Origin: Thalassoroseus pseudoceratinae
GTDB taxonomy: Bacteria > Planctomycetota > Planctomycetia > Planctomycetales > Planctomycetaceae
NCBI RefSeq assembly: GCF_011634775.1
Contig: NZ_JAALXT010000002.1
Span: forward strand, 930,001-994,000
DNA length: 64,000 bases
Reading direction: 5' to 3'
Position numbers and translations under genes: made by a program. Below the pieces are notes generated by a model. The model did no database searches. It was given only the letters and a program-made list of their open reading frames with translations, and had not been told where the DNA came from. This document shows, piece after piece, positions 37,817-47,047 of this stretch. The number at the start of each line of letters is the position of its first letter. Positions within the stretch are counted from its first letter, which is position 1.

Positions 37817-37960
37817 TTATTCGAAGTCGTCGGGGTCGAATCCAAGCTCGTCGGCGTCGGGTTGATAAACCAGAGCATCACGCAAATCGACGGCGCTGGT
37901 GGTGTTGTCCATGTCGTCGGAAATCGAGGCCAAAAGATTGGCGGTGCTGGCGATGTGCAT
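37817..37960 (-). CDS. Probable small acidic protein, 47 residues
   Basis: ATG 37960 has AGAGGA five bases ahead and opens a 47-codon frame with codon usage like that of true genes here (C or G in most third positions). The product is acidic with a short uncharged N-terminus (MHIASTANLLASI) and a C-terminal run of Asp and Glu (DELGFDPDDFE). No membrane helix or known motif. It could be a regulatory or structural small protein; a peptide precursor is also possible. The longer frame to 38725 is antisense to the hydrolase gene and not credible. Confidence 0.55.
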   Translation of the reverse strand: MHIASTANLLASISDDMDNTTSAVDLRDALVYQPDADELGFDPDDFE

Positions 37961-38304
37961 AGCTGTCCTCTCTGGACCCGTATATCGAATCCGTCTTGAA
38001 TTGAAATCGAGTTGAAATGTTGAGGTTGATAGGACGGTTAGCAAGCGGAGTGCCAATTCGAAAAATAATTTGGAAAACGCAGTTTTCGCTGGCGTTTTCG
38101 ACATTTCCCGCAAAGTGACCGCAGATTGCCCAACCGGATTGCGGAACAAATTGCATTCGGAAAGACCAAATTGAACAAACTGAGACCGGACTACCGAGAC
38201 ACGGCTAAAATTCCCCTCGGAGATTCGTCTGTGCAGGATTGCGGTTCTGAATACAATCCGTGTCATGGATTCGCGGTTCGCTGGGGAAAAAGGATTCATC
38301 CGCA
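37961..38304. other. Intergenic region between divergent genes
   Basis: 344 bases between the small acidic gene and the lipoprotein hydrolase gene. It should hold both promoters. I see no strong hairpin or repeat. Confidence 0.4.
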
Positions 38305-40056
38305 ATGCGTAGTTTACTTCTACTGATGTGCTGGTTGGGTATGGTGATGGCTGGCTGCGCTCAACAATCGGGCGAGGATCGAGCTGCTTCAAAAGACGAA
38401 GAAGAGTTCCGCTCCCCGGTGGACCCTGCGGATGTGGACGTTCCCGATACGACGGAAGACATGGTCGAACCTGTCGTGCCGGAGGACGGAAGTGGCGAAC
38501 CGAATATCGCGGGGCCATTGGTTCCGCTTCCGCCAGTTCCTGAACCGGCTCCTGAAGACTACCCAGACACCGAACCGCGAGTTCGCATGCGTCCGGACCG
38601 TCTCCCCGTCCGTGCAGTTCCAGACCAACCTCAGCAGCTTGCGAGTGAACCCCGAGAAATGATGGCCGCACCGGATCAGCCCGGCGTTGAAATGATGGCC
38701 CCACCCAAACCGGAAATTCTGGCACAACCGCCAGCCGAAGAACCTATCCCCGAAGAAATGGCTGCGGAAGACGTCTCGGAGGAGCCAGCCGAGCGGAGTC
38801 GGGTTGTTCAAGTCTTCTACGCAACGGATCGCAACCCTGAATCTGCGATTGCGTTAACTCCAACACGTCGATTCCAAATGTTCTACCTGCCACCGGCCAT
38901 CGTTGGTGGTTTGGCCGGTCTGTTCGCGATAGCGATGCTCTTGCACCGGCGGCGAATTTTGCTGGGGCTGGGCATGATCGCCTGTGGCGGGGTCTCGGTG
39001 TGGATGTTCCAAGATGCCAGTTTGCAAGCTGAGGCTTGGGACCGGGCGGCGGATTATGGAGACCGTGTGTATGGTCCGAGTCGGCATGAAGTTGATGGTG
39101 TTCCTCAAATGGAATGGGGACGCTGCGAAGTCACGCTTCCGCCTAATCACCAGCCCGGCCAATTCGAAACCGCTTCGCTGATGCGAATGGAGTTCTCGCA
39201 GGACCCCCAAAAGCACATCGTACTACAACGCACCATTCGAATGCCCGAAGATGAGTTGCTTCTCGATTTACAGAATGTCATCGTCAATTCGAAACGACAC
39301 GAGGCCTTCGTGTTTATCCACGGTTACAACGTGAGTTTCGCGAAGGCGGTTCGGCGGACGGCTCAGATTTGGTACGACTTGGAATTTGATGGAGCCGCAT
39401 TGTGTTACAGTTGGCCATCGCAAGGTGAGACCGCGTCTTACACCTACGATGAAGCCAGCGTGGATTGGGCCGTATTGCAATTCGAACAAACGCTGAAAAC
39501 GGTCATCGAAGAAAGTGGAGCCGAGAAGGTCCACGTGATCGCACACAGTATGGGCAACCGGATACTCGTCCAGGCACTCGAGCGGATGTCTCTCGAAAAC
39601 AAAAGTTTCGGGTCCGAATCCCGGAAACTACGATTAGGGCAGATCATCATGGCGGCTCCCGATGTAGACGCCTCCGCCTTTCGCAATCGTTATCTTCCCG
39701 CCGCTCGCGAAATGGCGGACCGCGTGACCATGTACGCCTCGTCGAAAGACCGTGCTCTGATTGCGTCCGCGAAAATTCACGGGCACACACGAGCCGGGCT
39801 GTCCGGCGAGTACTTGGTCACGGTCGAAGGTTTGGAAACGATCGACGCTTCCGCGATCGACACCAGTCTGATCGGGCATTCCTACTATGGCGACAATCCG
39901 CTGCTGATCCATGACTTACGAAGCTTGATCGACCGAAACGCCCCCGCGAAAGCCCGACAGTGGCTCACCGAAGTCGCCAAGCAATCAACCTTACCGCACT
40001 GGGTGTTTGACCCGAATATCCTCGCAATGCAACACGAGTTGCTTCGTCGCGAATAA
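38305..40056 (+). CDS. Lipoprotein alpha/beta hydrolase (DUF900) with an inserted membrane hairpin
   Basis: A 583-residue protein. The lipobox is VMAGC at residues 11-15. Residues 20-165 are a Pro/Glu/Asp-rich linker. Residues about 168-180 (VVQVFYATDRNP) begin a DUF900 hydrolase domain. It is interrupted at about 190-235 by two membrane helices, then resumes with WGRCEVTLPPNH, FVFIHGYNVSF, CYSWPSQG and the nucleophile Ser415 in IAHSMGN. AAAGGA is ten bases before ATG 38305. Substrate unknown; the family includes esterases. Confidence 0.88.
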   Translation: MRSLLLLMCWLGMVMAGCAQQSGEDRAASKDEEEFRSPVDPADVDVPDTTEDMVEPVVPEDGSGEPNIAGPLVPLPPVPEPAPEDYPDTEPRVRMRPDRLPVRAVPDQPQQLASEPREMMAAPDQPGVEMMAPPKPEILAQPPAEEPIPEEMAAEDVSEEPAERSRVVQVFYATDRNPESAIALTPTRRFQMFYLPPAIVGGLAGLFAIAMLLHRRRILLGLGMIACGGVSVWMFQDASLQAEAWDRAADYGDRVYGPSRHEVDGVPQMEWGRCEVTLPPNHQPGQFETASLMRMEFSQDPQKHIVLQRTIRMPEDELLLDLQNVIVNSKRHEAFVFIHGYNVSFAKAVRRTAQIWYDLEFDGAALCYSWPSQGETASYTYDEASVDWAVLQFEQTLKTVIEESGAEKVHVIAHSMGNRILVQALERMSLENKSFGSESRKLRLGQIIMAAPDVDASAFRNRYLPAAREMADRVTMYASSKDRALIASAKIHGHTRAGLSGEYLVTVEGLETIDASAIDTSLIGHSYYGDNPLLIHDLRSLIDRNAPAKARQWLTEVAKQSTLPHWVFDPNILAMQHELLRRE

Positions 40057-40299
40057 CGGGCGAGTCATCGTTCAGAGTGTGAGAATGCACGGCTCAGCGG
40101 ATTTGTGTCCTGGCTCTCGGAATGTCACTGTGCGCAATTTCGATTGTCAGCGGCATTCCTACGGTTAGACTAGATTGGTCTCGCATTCGTGCCGTGACCG
40201 GTGTTCTGAGTTCCTTGGAAGTTTTCGGATCATCGGACTCTGCCCAGCGGCAAGACATGAATCAACGAAATCAAAACGAACCTACCTGGGAGCCCGCCC

Positions 40300-40959
40300 A
40301 TGCGTGAAATATTGTGGAGTTTCTTGATTGTGACCGTAGCGTCGGGGGCACTTTCAGCGCAGCAGAAGTCCAGCGTGACGGCATTGGATGCGAAAGCCAA
40401 AAAGGCGGTGGAGAGTTTCTCGCGGGAAATCTTCGTCATCGCGAAGGAGTACGAAGACGAAGGCGAACTTGAAAAAGCCAAGTCGATCCTGGAAACGCTG
40501 TCCGAGGTGCATCCGGACCTCAAGGGACTCAAGGAAAAGATCAAAAGCTTGGACGAGGAGATTCTGTCCTCCAACGATTTTGAGATCGGTTGGACGCCGG
40601 CATCGGTCTGGAAGACTCCGGTTGCTCGTGTTGCCAAGGGAAAGACATTTCGCGTGCAGGTGGCTGGTGCATACCGGATGTCCGCGAATTTGAACATGAC
40701 GGCCAATGGGATTCCGCAAGGTAAGAGCATTGACTCGGCACTTAATGCTGCTCCGTTCGGTTCGCTTGTCGGGGTCATCATGCCGTTGGACAAAAAGAAA
40801 GCTAAGAACACGGAACCGTTCCCAATCGGGGATGGAAAGGACATCAACCCGAAGACCAGCGGATTCCTCTACATCCGCGTTAATCTCCCGCCCGGTAGCC
40901 GTCCAACGGGGAAACTCGACCTCAAGTTCAGCGGTTATGTGCTGAAGCTCAACGGGTAG
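40300..40959 (+). CDS. Secreted protein with a helical N-terminal half
   Basis: A 219-residue protein, not recognised. Residues 1-21 form a signal peptide with cleavage near LSAQQ. Residues 22-90 are charged and helical, possibly coiled coil or TPR-like (ALDAKAKKAVESF, EGELEKAKSILETL). Residues 95-219 look like a beta-sandwich domain, with VWKTPVARVAKGKTFRVQV and a C-terminal LKFSGYVLKLNG, recalling carbohydrate-binding jelly rolls. TGGGAG is seven bases before ATG 40300. Confidence 0.7.
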   Translation: MREILWSFLIVTVASGALSAQQKSSVTALDAKAKKAVESFSREIFVIAKEYEDEGELEKAKSILETLSEVHPDLKGLKEKIKSLDEEILSSNDFEIGWTPASVWKTPVARVAKGKTFRVQVAGAYRMSANLNMTANGIPQGKSIDSALNAAPFGSLVGVIMPLDKKKAKNTEPFPIGDGKDINPKTSGFLYIRVNLPPGSRPTGKLDLKFSGYVLKLNG

Positions 40960-41104
40960 AACTGCGGACCGAATCGGCTGTGCTCACCACTCGGCTGCAG
41001 CCACTCGACTCCTGATCCGCCATCGGCGGCGCTCGCCTTTGAGGATTGGCTGAACTACAATTCGACCTCGGATCGTCTTGTGTGTTCGCTGGATCGGGAG
41101 AGGT

Positions 41105-42469
41105 ATGTCTGCATCGGAATCCACCGCATCGCCGAGTGGGACCGCCACCGAGGAGTCGGAGGAATCGGGAATCTTCACGCAGCATGAAGGACCGGATGAG
41201 CGGTCGCGGCAGATCGAACAGCTGCAGACTCGGAATCTGGTGACGTTGGCATTGCATCAAATTGTGATGCGGACGTCATGGATTTTCAAAACCGAAAGCG
41301 TGATCATGCCCGCTTTCGTCGATGCCATTGCCGGGGCGGCTTGGGTGCGTGGCTGGCTGCCGGTGTTGAATCGATTTGGGCAAAGCGTGCCACCGTTGTT
41401 GTTCGCGGAACGCCTGCAATACGCACCGCTGAAAAAACGACTGCTGATCGCGACAACGTGGATCATGGCGATCCCGTTCCTCACACTCTCCGGAATCTGG
41501 CTGACCCTACAGGCGACGAATGCCGAACTTGACGGTTTGTTCTGGCTACCGCCGTTGTTTCTGTTGCTGTATACGATTTTCTTTTCCACAACCGGCTTGA
41601 ATCTGCTGAGTTTCAATACTCTGCAGGGCAAACTCATTCACGCCACGCGACGCGGCAGACTAATGACCCTGACCGGCGTGATTGGATCGTTGACCGCGAT
41701 CACATGTGCTTGGCTCGTCTTGCGAACGTGGCTCGAACGAAAAGGCGGCGGATTTGGGTTCATCTTCGGAACTACGGGATTGGGATTCTTGGTGGCGGGG
41801 GCAGTGGTCTTCTTGGTGGCCGAACCAGTCGATCAACTGGAACGACCCCCTCGACGACCGTTCTGGAATCACTTCCAAGTGGGTTGGGAAACGTTGAAAG
41901 TCGATCACAACTTTCGCTGGCTCGCGGCGACAGTCATGCTGTTTATCACCACGATGCTCTTGTTCCCCCACTATCAAGCGATGGGACGGGAACGGTTGCA
42001 GTGTGATCACAGCGAACTTCTGACTTGGCTGATCGCACAAAATGCCGGTGCGGGGCTATTCAGTGTGCTTGCCGGCACGCTCGCCGACCGCTACGGCAAT
42101 CGGCTCGCGATGAGAATGATGATGACCGGAACCGTCGCAACACCCTTGATGGCCCTAGCCATCACGAACGGAATCGTTCCCGGCGGGCGGTCAATCTACT
42201 GGGTGACGTTCGTGCTCCTTGGTTTAACACCGATGGCGATTCGAACCATCTCGAACTACACACTCGAACTTTGCGATGAGATGAACCATGCGAAATATCT
42301 CAGTACCTTGAAAATCTGCATGGGCATTCCGATTCTGTTCGCACCGCTCGTCGGCGTACTGATCGACTACACGGGGTTCACCCCCGCGTTCCTGGGGGTG
42401 GCTGTGTTGCTCTTCGCCTCTGTGCTGATGACGTTCCGACTACCAGAACCACGGAACGGACTTCACTAG
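41105..42469 (+). CDS. MFS transporter
   Basis: A 454-residue membrane protein with about twelve helices in two groups, divided by a cytoplasmic loop near 255 (FWNHFQVGWETLKVD). The N-terminal 40 residues are a polar Ser/Glu-rich extension. ADRYGNRLAMRMMM in the second half matches the conserved MFS loop G-x-x-x-DRxGRR in weakened form. GGGAGAGG precedes ATG 41105; the frame could start earlier at TTG 41078. Substrate unknown. Confidence 0.82.
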   Translation: MSASESTASPSGTATEESEESGIFTQHEGPDERSRQIEQLQTRNLVTLALHQIVMRTSWIFKTESVIMPAFVDAIAGAAWVRGWLPVLNRFGQSVPPLLFAERLQYAPLKKRLLIATTWIMAIPFLTLSGIWLTLQATNAELDGLFWLPPLFLLLYTIFFSTTGLNLLSFNTLQGKLIHATRRGRLMTLTGVIGSLTAITCAWLVLRTWLERKGGGFGFIFGTTGLGFLVAGAVVFLVAEPVDQLERPPRRPFWNHFQVGWETLKVDHNFRWLAATVMLFITTMLLFPHYQAMGRERLQCDHSELLTWLIAQNAGAGLFSVLAGTLADRYGNRLAMRMMMTGTVATPLMALAITNGIVPGGRSIYWVTFVLLGLTPMAIRTISNYTLELCDEMNHAKYLSTLKICMGIPILFAPLVGVLIDYTGFTPAFLGVAVLLFASVLMTFRLPEPRNGLH

Positions 42470-42595
42470 ACCGAATCACGGTCTACTGTGTCCATGATAG
42501 AAGCGGAAAACGCGTATGTTTCGTAACCCCCGCGAGACAGTACCCGCTACGATCAAAAGTAATCTGCTCTGGAACGTCATCGACACGGACACCCG

Positions 42596-44080
42596 CTACA
42601 AGGGCCGGACTACGGAGAGGCTGCGGGTGTAGTCGAGGTAAGTTTCGACAGACAACACTCCGCCGCCGATGCCGCTTTTGTTGATGCCTGCATACGGCAC
42701 ACCTTGTGCGAACACGTTGTGTGCGTTGATCCAACTGTTCCCGGCAATCATACGTTCGGCCACCCGGTTGGCACGGTCGAGGTCACTGGTCCAAACGCTG
42801 TTCGCCAAACCGTAATCGGACGAATTGACCATGTTGATGGCTTGCTGCTCGTCATCGAATGGAGCGAGGTAGGCCACCGGTCCGAAGATTTCCTCGCGAG
42901 CAGCTACGTTGTCCAACGAGCCGGCCAAGAGCGCGGGTTTCACGTAGTAGCCGTCACGCCCTGATACTTCGGCGGCTCCGCCGGGAAGGACCAACTCAGC
43001 ACCTTCGTTCTGGCCTTTCTCCAAATACCCCAACACACGCTCGCGTTGTTTCGCGTTCACGACCGGTCCCATCTGGGTTCCATTCTCAAGCTGATAGCCG
43101 ATTTGCACTTGCTCCAATCGAGACTTACAGGCATCGACGAAGCGATCGTAAATTGGCTTGTGGATTAGCCAGCGGGTTGCGTCGCAACAGACTTGACCGG
43201 TGTGGAAGGTAATCGCCCCCACCAGTTTTTCGGCGGTGTCCTCAATATCGACATCGTCGAACAGAACGGCCGCCCCTTTGCCTCCGAGTTCCAACTTGAC
43301 CGGTGTGAGGTTGCGACCACAAACCTCGGCAACCATTCGGCCGACTTCCGGTGAACCGGTGAACGACATGCGTTGTAGTCCCGGATGGGATGACAATGCG
43401 GCTCCTGCCGTCTTCCCATAGCCAGTGACAACGTTGATCACGCCGTCCGGAATGCCAACGTCTTTCGCGATCTTGGCGAAGTACAACGTCGAAAGCGGAG
43501 TATCCTCCGCCGGTTTGACCACGATTGTGTTCCCTGCCGCCAGTGCCGGTGCAATGTTCCAGCCCAACAGCAGAAATGGGAAGTTCCACGGAAAGATGAA
43601 CCCACATGGCCCCCACGGCATCCGAACGGTGCGAGCATCGTATCCCGCAACTGCGAGCGGTGTGCGACGTTGAATGTGTTGCGACATCTCTACGAAATAT
43701 CGCATTGTGTCGACGAAATTCTGGATGTCGCCTGTCGCCTGCGAAAGCACTTTTCCAGCATCAAGCGATTCCAACCGTGCCAAAATCGGGCGGTGTTTCT
43801 CGACGGCATCTGCTAGCCGATGCAGCAGCACGCCGCGTTCGTTCGCTGGCATCTCAGCCCAACCGGAGTGCTTGAATGCACTGTCTGCAGCGGCGACGGC
43901 TTTGTCGATATCGGCATCGGCCATCGCAGTCACGTCGGCAAGTTTTTGTCCGGAACCGGGGTCGGATGTCGTGAAGGTCTCGCCACTTTCGGCGGGAACC
44001 CATTTCCCGCCAATGAAGCCTTTCAAAGGGGCTTCGGACAAGAATTGATCGACAGCATTTTGAGTGTCTTGGTCAGTCAT
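42596..44080 (-). CDS. Aldehyde dehydrogenase family protein
   Basis: A 494-residue NAD(P)-dependent enzyme. The catalytic Cys is in TGQVCCDATRW, the base Glu in LELGGKGA, and the substrate-binding region reads PWNFPFLLLGWNIAPAL. Length matches class 1/2 ALDHs. The lactonase gene lies 47 bases upstream on the same strand, so they form a pair. ATG 44080 was preferred over the frame start at 44152, which would overlap the lactonase gene. Together they could oxidise a sugar-derived aldehyde and open its lactone; inferred. Confidence 0.93.
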   Translation of the reverse strand: MTDQDTQNAVDQFLSEAPLKGFIGGKWVPAESGETFTTSDPGSGQKLADVTAMADADIDKAVAAADSAFKHSGWAEMPANERGVLLHRLADAVEKHRPILARLESLDAGKVLSQATGDIQNFVDTMRYFVEMSQHIQRRTPLAVAGYDARTVRMPWGPCGFIFPWNFPFLLLGWNIAPALAAGNTIVVKPAEDTPLSTLYFAKIAKDVGIPDGVINVVTGYGKTAGAALSSHPGLQRMSFTGSPEVGRMVAEVCGRNLTPVKLELGGKGAAVLFDDVDIEDTAEKLVGAITFHTGQVCCDATRWLIHKPIYDRFVDACKSRLEQVQIGYQLENGTQMGPVVNAKQRERVLGYLEKGQNEGAELVLPGGAAEVSGRDGYYVKPALLAGSLDNVAAREEIFGPVAYLAPFDDEQQAINMVNSSDYGLANSVWTSDLDRANRVAERMIAGNSWINAHNVFAQGVPYAGINKSGIGGGVLSVETYLDYTRSLSVVRPL

Positions 44081-44127
44081 GTTGAGCAGCTTCCGTGAAG
44101 ACTGGATGGGAGATCGTTGAGATCGAA

Positions 44128-45282
44128 TTATGGTTGAAGGAATCGAACGCAAACCGGCATCGGCACCGAGACCGGTTCACCCACTGGATCGAGTTTGCCG
44201 GTTTCTTGGTCGATTGTGAAGACCGCGACGTCATCCGAATCTTGATTGGCAGCCAGTAAAAATTTGCCGTCGGGGGTGATGTTGAAGTTTCGAGGTGTTT
44301 CGCCACGAGTCGATGCATGGCCAACCGCCGAGAGTTTTCCGGTGTCTGGATTGACTCGGAAAATTGCGATTGTGTGATGGCCTCGGTTAGAGACATACAC
44401 GAACTTACCGCTCGGATGCACGCGGACTTCGGCTGTGGAGAGATTCGTGCCGTTGTGTTTCTCCGGCATCGTTGAAAGCGTTTGCACCGGAGTCATTCCG
44501 CCGGTGTCGGCGTCGTATTCCAGCGTCACTACGGTCATCGTCATTTCGCCGTTGATGTACGCCGTCTTGCCGTTCGGATGGAACGCGAAATGTCGGGGAC
44601 CGGAACCGGGTTCAATCTTGGCAAACGGCGGGTCGTTCTTGGTGAGTTCACTCGTGTTAGGATCGAATCCGTAGATCAGGACTTGGTCCAAACCGAGATC
44701 GCACACGTAAGCGTGTTTGTTTGCTGGATCGAGATTGATGCTGTGGGCGTGCGGTCCTTTTTGGCGACGTGGATTCACGCTGGAACCTTCGTGCTGCATG
44801 ACGGTGGCAGGGTCTTGCAGGGAACCGTCGTCTTCGATCGGGAGGGACGCACAACTACCGGCCCCGTAATTCGCTACGAAAACGGTCGTGCCTTTCGCAT
44901 CGACAGACACATGACAAGGCCCGACACCGCCCGACGGCTTCCGGTTCAATTCCGTGAGCTTGCCGGTTTGGGAGTCGATCGCCAGAGCGGTGACGGCCCC
45001 GGTCTTCTTGCCTTCGAAATTGGCCATTTCACTGACAGCGTACGCGAACTTCTTGTTGGGATGGAATTCCAAAAATGACGGGTTCGGCAACTTCGCCGCC
45101 AGTTCGGGTTTCGAAAGCTCGCCGGTAGTCAGATCGAGTCGAGATAGGTAAATTCCTTCGCTCGCGCTATCGCCTCGAGTGTATGTGCCGAAGTAGACGA
45201 GTAGTTCGTTTTTGGGTTCCTTCGCGGTCGCGGAACCGGCGGCAATCGTCAACACCGCCAGTGCAAAGCTCATCGGGACCAT
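44128..45282 (-). CDS. Lactonase family beta-propeller protein (6-phosphogluconolactonase type)
   Basis: A 384-residue secreted seven-bladed propeller. Residues 1-20 form a signal peptide (AGSATAKE). Blades show repeated patterns, such as LLVYFGTYTRGDS, KFAYAVSEM, GPCHVSVDAKG, GPRHFAFHPNGKTAYINGE and TPRNFNITPDGKFLLAANQ. The cytoplasmic E. coli Pgl (YbhE) is about 330 residues; this one is exported and so is unlikely to serve the pentose phosphate pathway. TGGAG lies six bases before ATG 45282. It leads a unit with the ALDH gene. Confidence 0.9.
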   Translation of the reverse strand: MVPMSFALAVLTIAAGSATAKEPKNELLVYFGTYTRGDSASEGIYLSRLDLTTGELSKPELAAKLPNPSFLEFHPNKKFAYAVSEMANFEGKKTGAVTALAIDSQTGKLTELNRKPSGGVGPCHVSVDAKGTTVFVANYGAGSCASLPIEDDGSLQDPATVMQHEGSSVNPRRQKGPHAHSINLDPANKHAYVCDLGLDQVLIYGFDPNTSELTKNDPPFAKIEPGSGPRHFAFHPNGKTAYINGEMTMTVVTLEYDADTGGMTPVQTLSTMPEKHNGTNLSTAEVRVHPSGKFVYVSNRGHHTIAIFRVNPDTGKLSAVGHASTRGETPRNFNITPDGKFLLAANQDSDDVAVFTIDQETGKLDPVGEPVSVPMPVCVRFLQP

Positions 45283-45340
45283 GCCAAACTCCAGGTATGA
45301 GGGGCGAATTGATTTTCCTCAGCATACCACCCTGGAGTCC

Positions 45341-45374
45341 AAAAAAAAGCCTCGGAGAAATGCCTCCGAGGCTT
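45341..45374 (-). terminator. Rho-independent terminator of rimI
   Basis: 11-bp arms (45347-45357 with 45364-45374), six-base loop, and on the minus strand a run of eight U from 45348 down to 45341. It ends rimI transcription about 60 bases before the lactonase start. Confidence 0.92.
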
Positions 45375-45498
45375 GTGGGAACTCAAATTGTCGAGCCATT
45401 CAGTAGCAGCCCGGATTCTGGCTCGGCCAGTTTTGTTCCGTGGACATTCGAAATCCCCAGGGGGCGAGTCCACTGTGTGGGCAGACGAAACTTAGATG

Positions 45499-46038
45499 TT
45501 AGGCGGCGTCATATTCCGAGATGCGGTTTTGCGGCGCAAATGGTGAGAACACGTCGTCGACCGGTTTGAGCCGGTACTGCATCGCGTAGGCGTCTTCGGC
45601 AGTGTCTTCGTAGTAGTTCCGAATGACCTCGACGGCCCGGAATCCTTGCTGACTGAAGAACAACTGTGCGGGCAGGTTTCGTTCCCGAACTTCCAGCACG
45701 ATTTCCTGACGGCGTTGCTGCGAAAGCTTGTCCACCAACCGACGAACCATCTGACAGCCCACACCATGTCGTCGATGCGAGTCACTGACAGCAAAATTGA
45801 GGATCCGGAGCCGCGATTTGTGAAGCTCGTAGATCATGAACCCGACGATATCGTTCCCGGCTTCCGCAACCATGCCGATGCAGTTGCGTTGCCGTAAACA
45901 ACAGAGGAAATCTTCCTCGGACCAAGGGAACTCGAAACTTTGCCGTTCGATTTCAAGGACTTCCGCCATGTCTCGGCGAATGAGCCATCGAATTTGAACC
46001 TTCAAGCTCTGCTCTTGTTGCGTGTTTCCGTACGACAC
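45499..46038 (-). CDS. rimI: Ribosomal protein S18-alanine N-acetyltransferase
   Basis: A 179-residue GNAT enzyme that acetylates the N-terminal alanine of S18. RWLIRRDMAEVLEIERQSFEFPW is the RimI opening, here split over the first 40 residues. The acetyl-CoA site is DSHRRHGVGCQM, and LEVRERNLPAQLFFSQQGF and RNYY are family blocks. The start is GTG 46038, supported by AAGGAGG five bases ahead. The C-terminal 25 residues extend past the usual end. No tsaB or tsaD gene is adjacent. Confidence 0.93.
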   Translation of the reverse strand: MSYGNTQQEQSLKVQIRWLIRRDMAEVLEIERQSFEFPWSEEDFLCCLRQRNCIGMVAEAGNDIVGFMIYELHKSRLRILNFAVSDSHRRHGVGCQMVRRLVDKLSQQRRQEIVLEVRERNLPAQLFFSQQGFRAVEVIRNYYEDTAEDAYAMQYRLKPVDDVFSPFAPQNRISEYDAA

Positions 46039-46395
46039 GGTGGCCTCCTTGCCCCAGACTGACGATGACGGACTCGGTCTAAATACTCCGCAGATAAATA
46101 CAAAACCGCAGGGCGCAGATCATTCCCGCAACACGCGCCGCGTGGTTGTTATTTGTACGCTCGTGGGAGTTGATAATGTAATGAGAGAGGACACCCATCG
46201 GTTGGTCATTCAACCAACGGGTGGCGAGAAATTATCAGATGATGCCTTCGACGTATAGCCGAGTTTTCCAACTTTTGACGTTTTTTTGGGCTTGCTGCGG
46301 AACCGATTTCCGACAGACAATTGGAACAAACTGCTCTCAACGAATCGGAAAGGATTCGGTGACAATTCGAACGTCTTCAGCATTCGTGTGACCTG
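46039..46395. other. Intergenic region upstream of rimI
   Basis: 357 bases between the BON-like gene stop and rimI start, both minus strand. An imperfect hairpin with GTTGGT arms and a four-base bulge lies near 46192-46224 and has no T-run. Nothing else noted. Confidence 0.35.
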
Positions 46396-46701
46396 TTACC
46401 CTTTGAAGGGCTTTGTCCACACGACCAGCTTGTTCAGGATTTCCGTCGCTCCGGTGACCCGGCTCACGAAGCCTGCCACTTCACTCACATCGGTCTCGGA
46501 GCACATCACCCCTTCCAGACAAACGCCACCACCCGGAACGCGGCGAACAACCAAACGCTCAAACTCGAAATCAGGGTGGCTCAAGAGTTCACGGCGGAGC
46601 CGAACTTCCAGCCGATCGGTGAAGTCGACAGCAGCAGTCGCATTCATGGGAGCTTTTTTCGGAATTGGGGATTGAAGGGAAGGATCGAGCGCAGGCTTCA
46701 T
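46396..46701 (-). CDS. BON-domain-like small protein
   Basis: A 101-residue protein without a signal peptide. Residues 30-100 show one BON-like repeat: an amphipathic helix (FTDRLEVRLRREL), then VVRRVPGGGVCLEGVMCSE and an ending helix with VTGATEILNKLVV. GGAG lies six bases before ATG 46701. BON proteins bind membranes or other proteins; a cytoplasmic single-BON protein like this has no fixed role. It lies between hemH and rimI, same strand, without obvious coupling. Confidence 0.65.
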   Translation of the reverse strand: MKPALDPSLQSPIPKKAPMNATAAVDFTDRLEVRLRRELLSHPDFEFERLVVRRVPGGGVCLEGVMCSETDVSEVAGFVSRVTGATEILNKLVVWTKPFKG

Positions 46702-47047
46702 TTTCGACTCCAGTCCGATGAGGATCATCCTGTGACCACATTGAATCACGCGGCCCGTAACGCCGAGTTTACCGTGGCATCAAAAAAAACAAAGGTAAAT
46801 TCGGGCGTTTTGTTGCAAATAAATTTTGCATAATCGCCACGCGATGCAAAAGATGTGCCCCATTCCCCAGGTGTGAGCTTTTCTCAAGTCCGCTCCCTGC
46901 AGAAATTTGCGTCTACTGCAGGCGAAAGTGTCGGGTCTCAGGAACTCAGAATTTCTGAGTTTCCGCCGTGGCTTCAGAGTAGAATGCGGGAAATTGAAAA
47001 AATGCCGTGAATTCCATCGCCGCTGTGTAAATTTAGGGCAGGGGTGA
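46702..47047. other. Intergenic region between hemH and the BON-like gene
   Basis: 346 bases. Imperfect arms GAGTTTACC (near 46764) and GGTAAATTC (near 46794) enclose an A8 run; this may form a weak hairpin after hemH but is not a normal terminator. Nothing else seen. Confidence 0.35.

Noticed and set aside
37817-38725. 302-codon minus-strand frame
   Set aside because: Its upstream part is antisense to the hydrolase gene; only the last 47 codons, with their own start and ribosome site, are kept.
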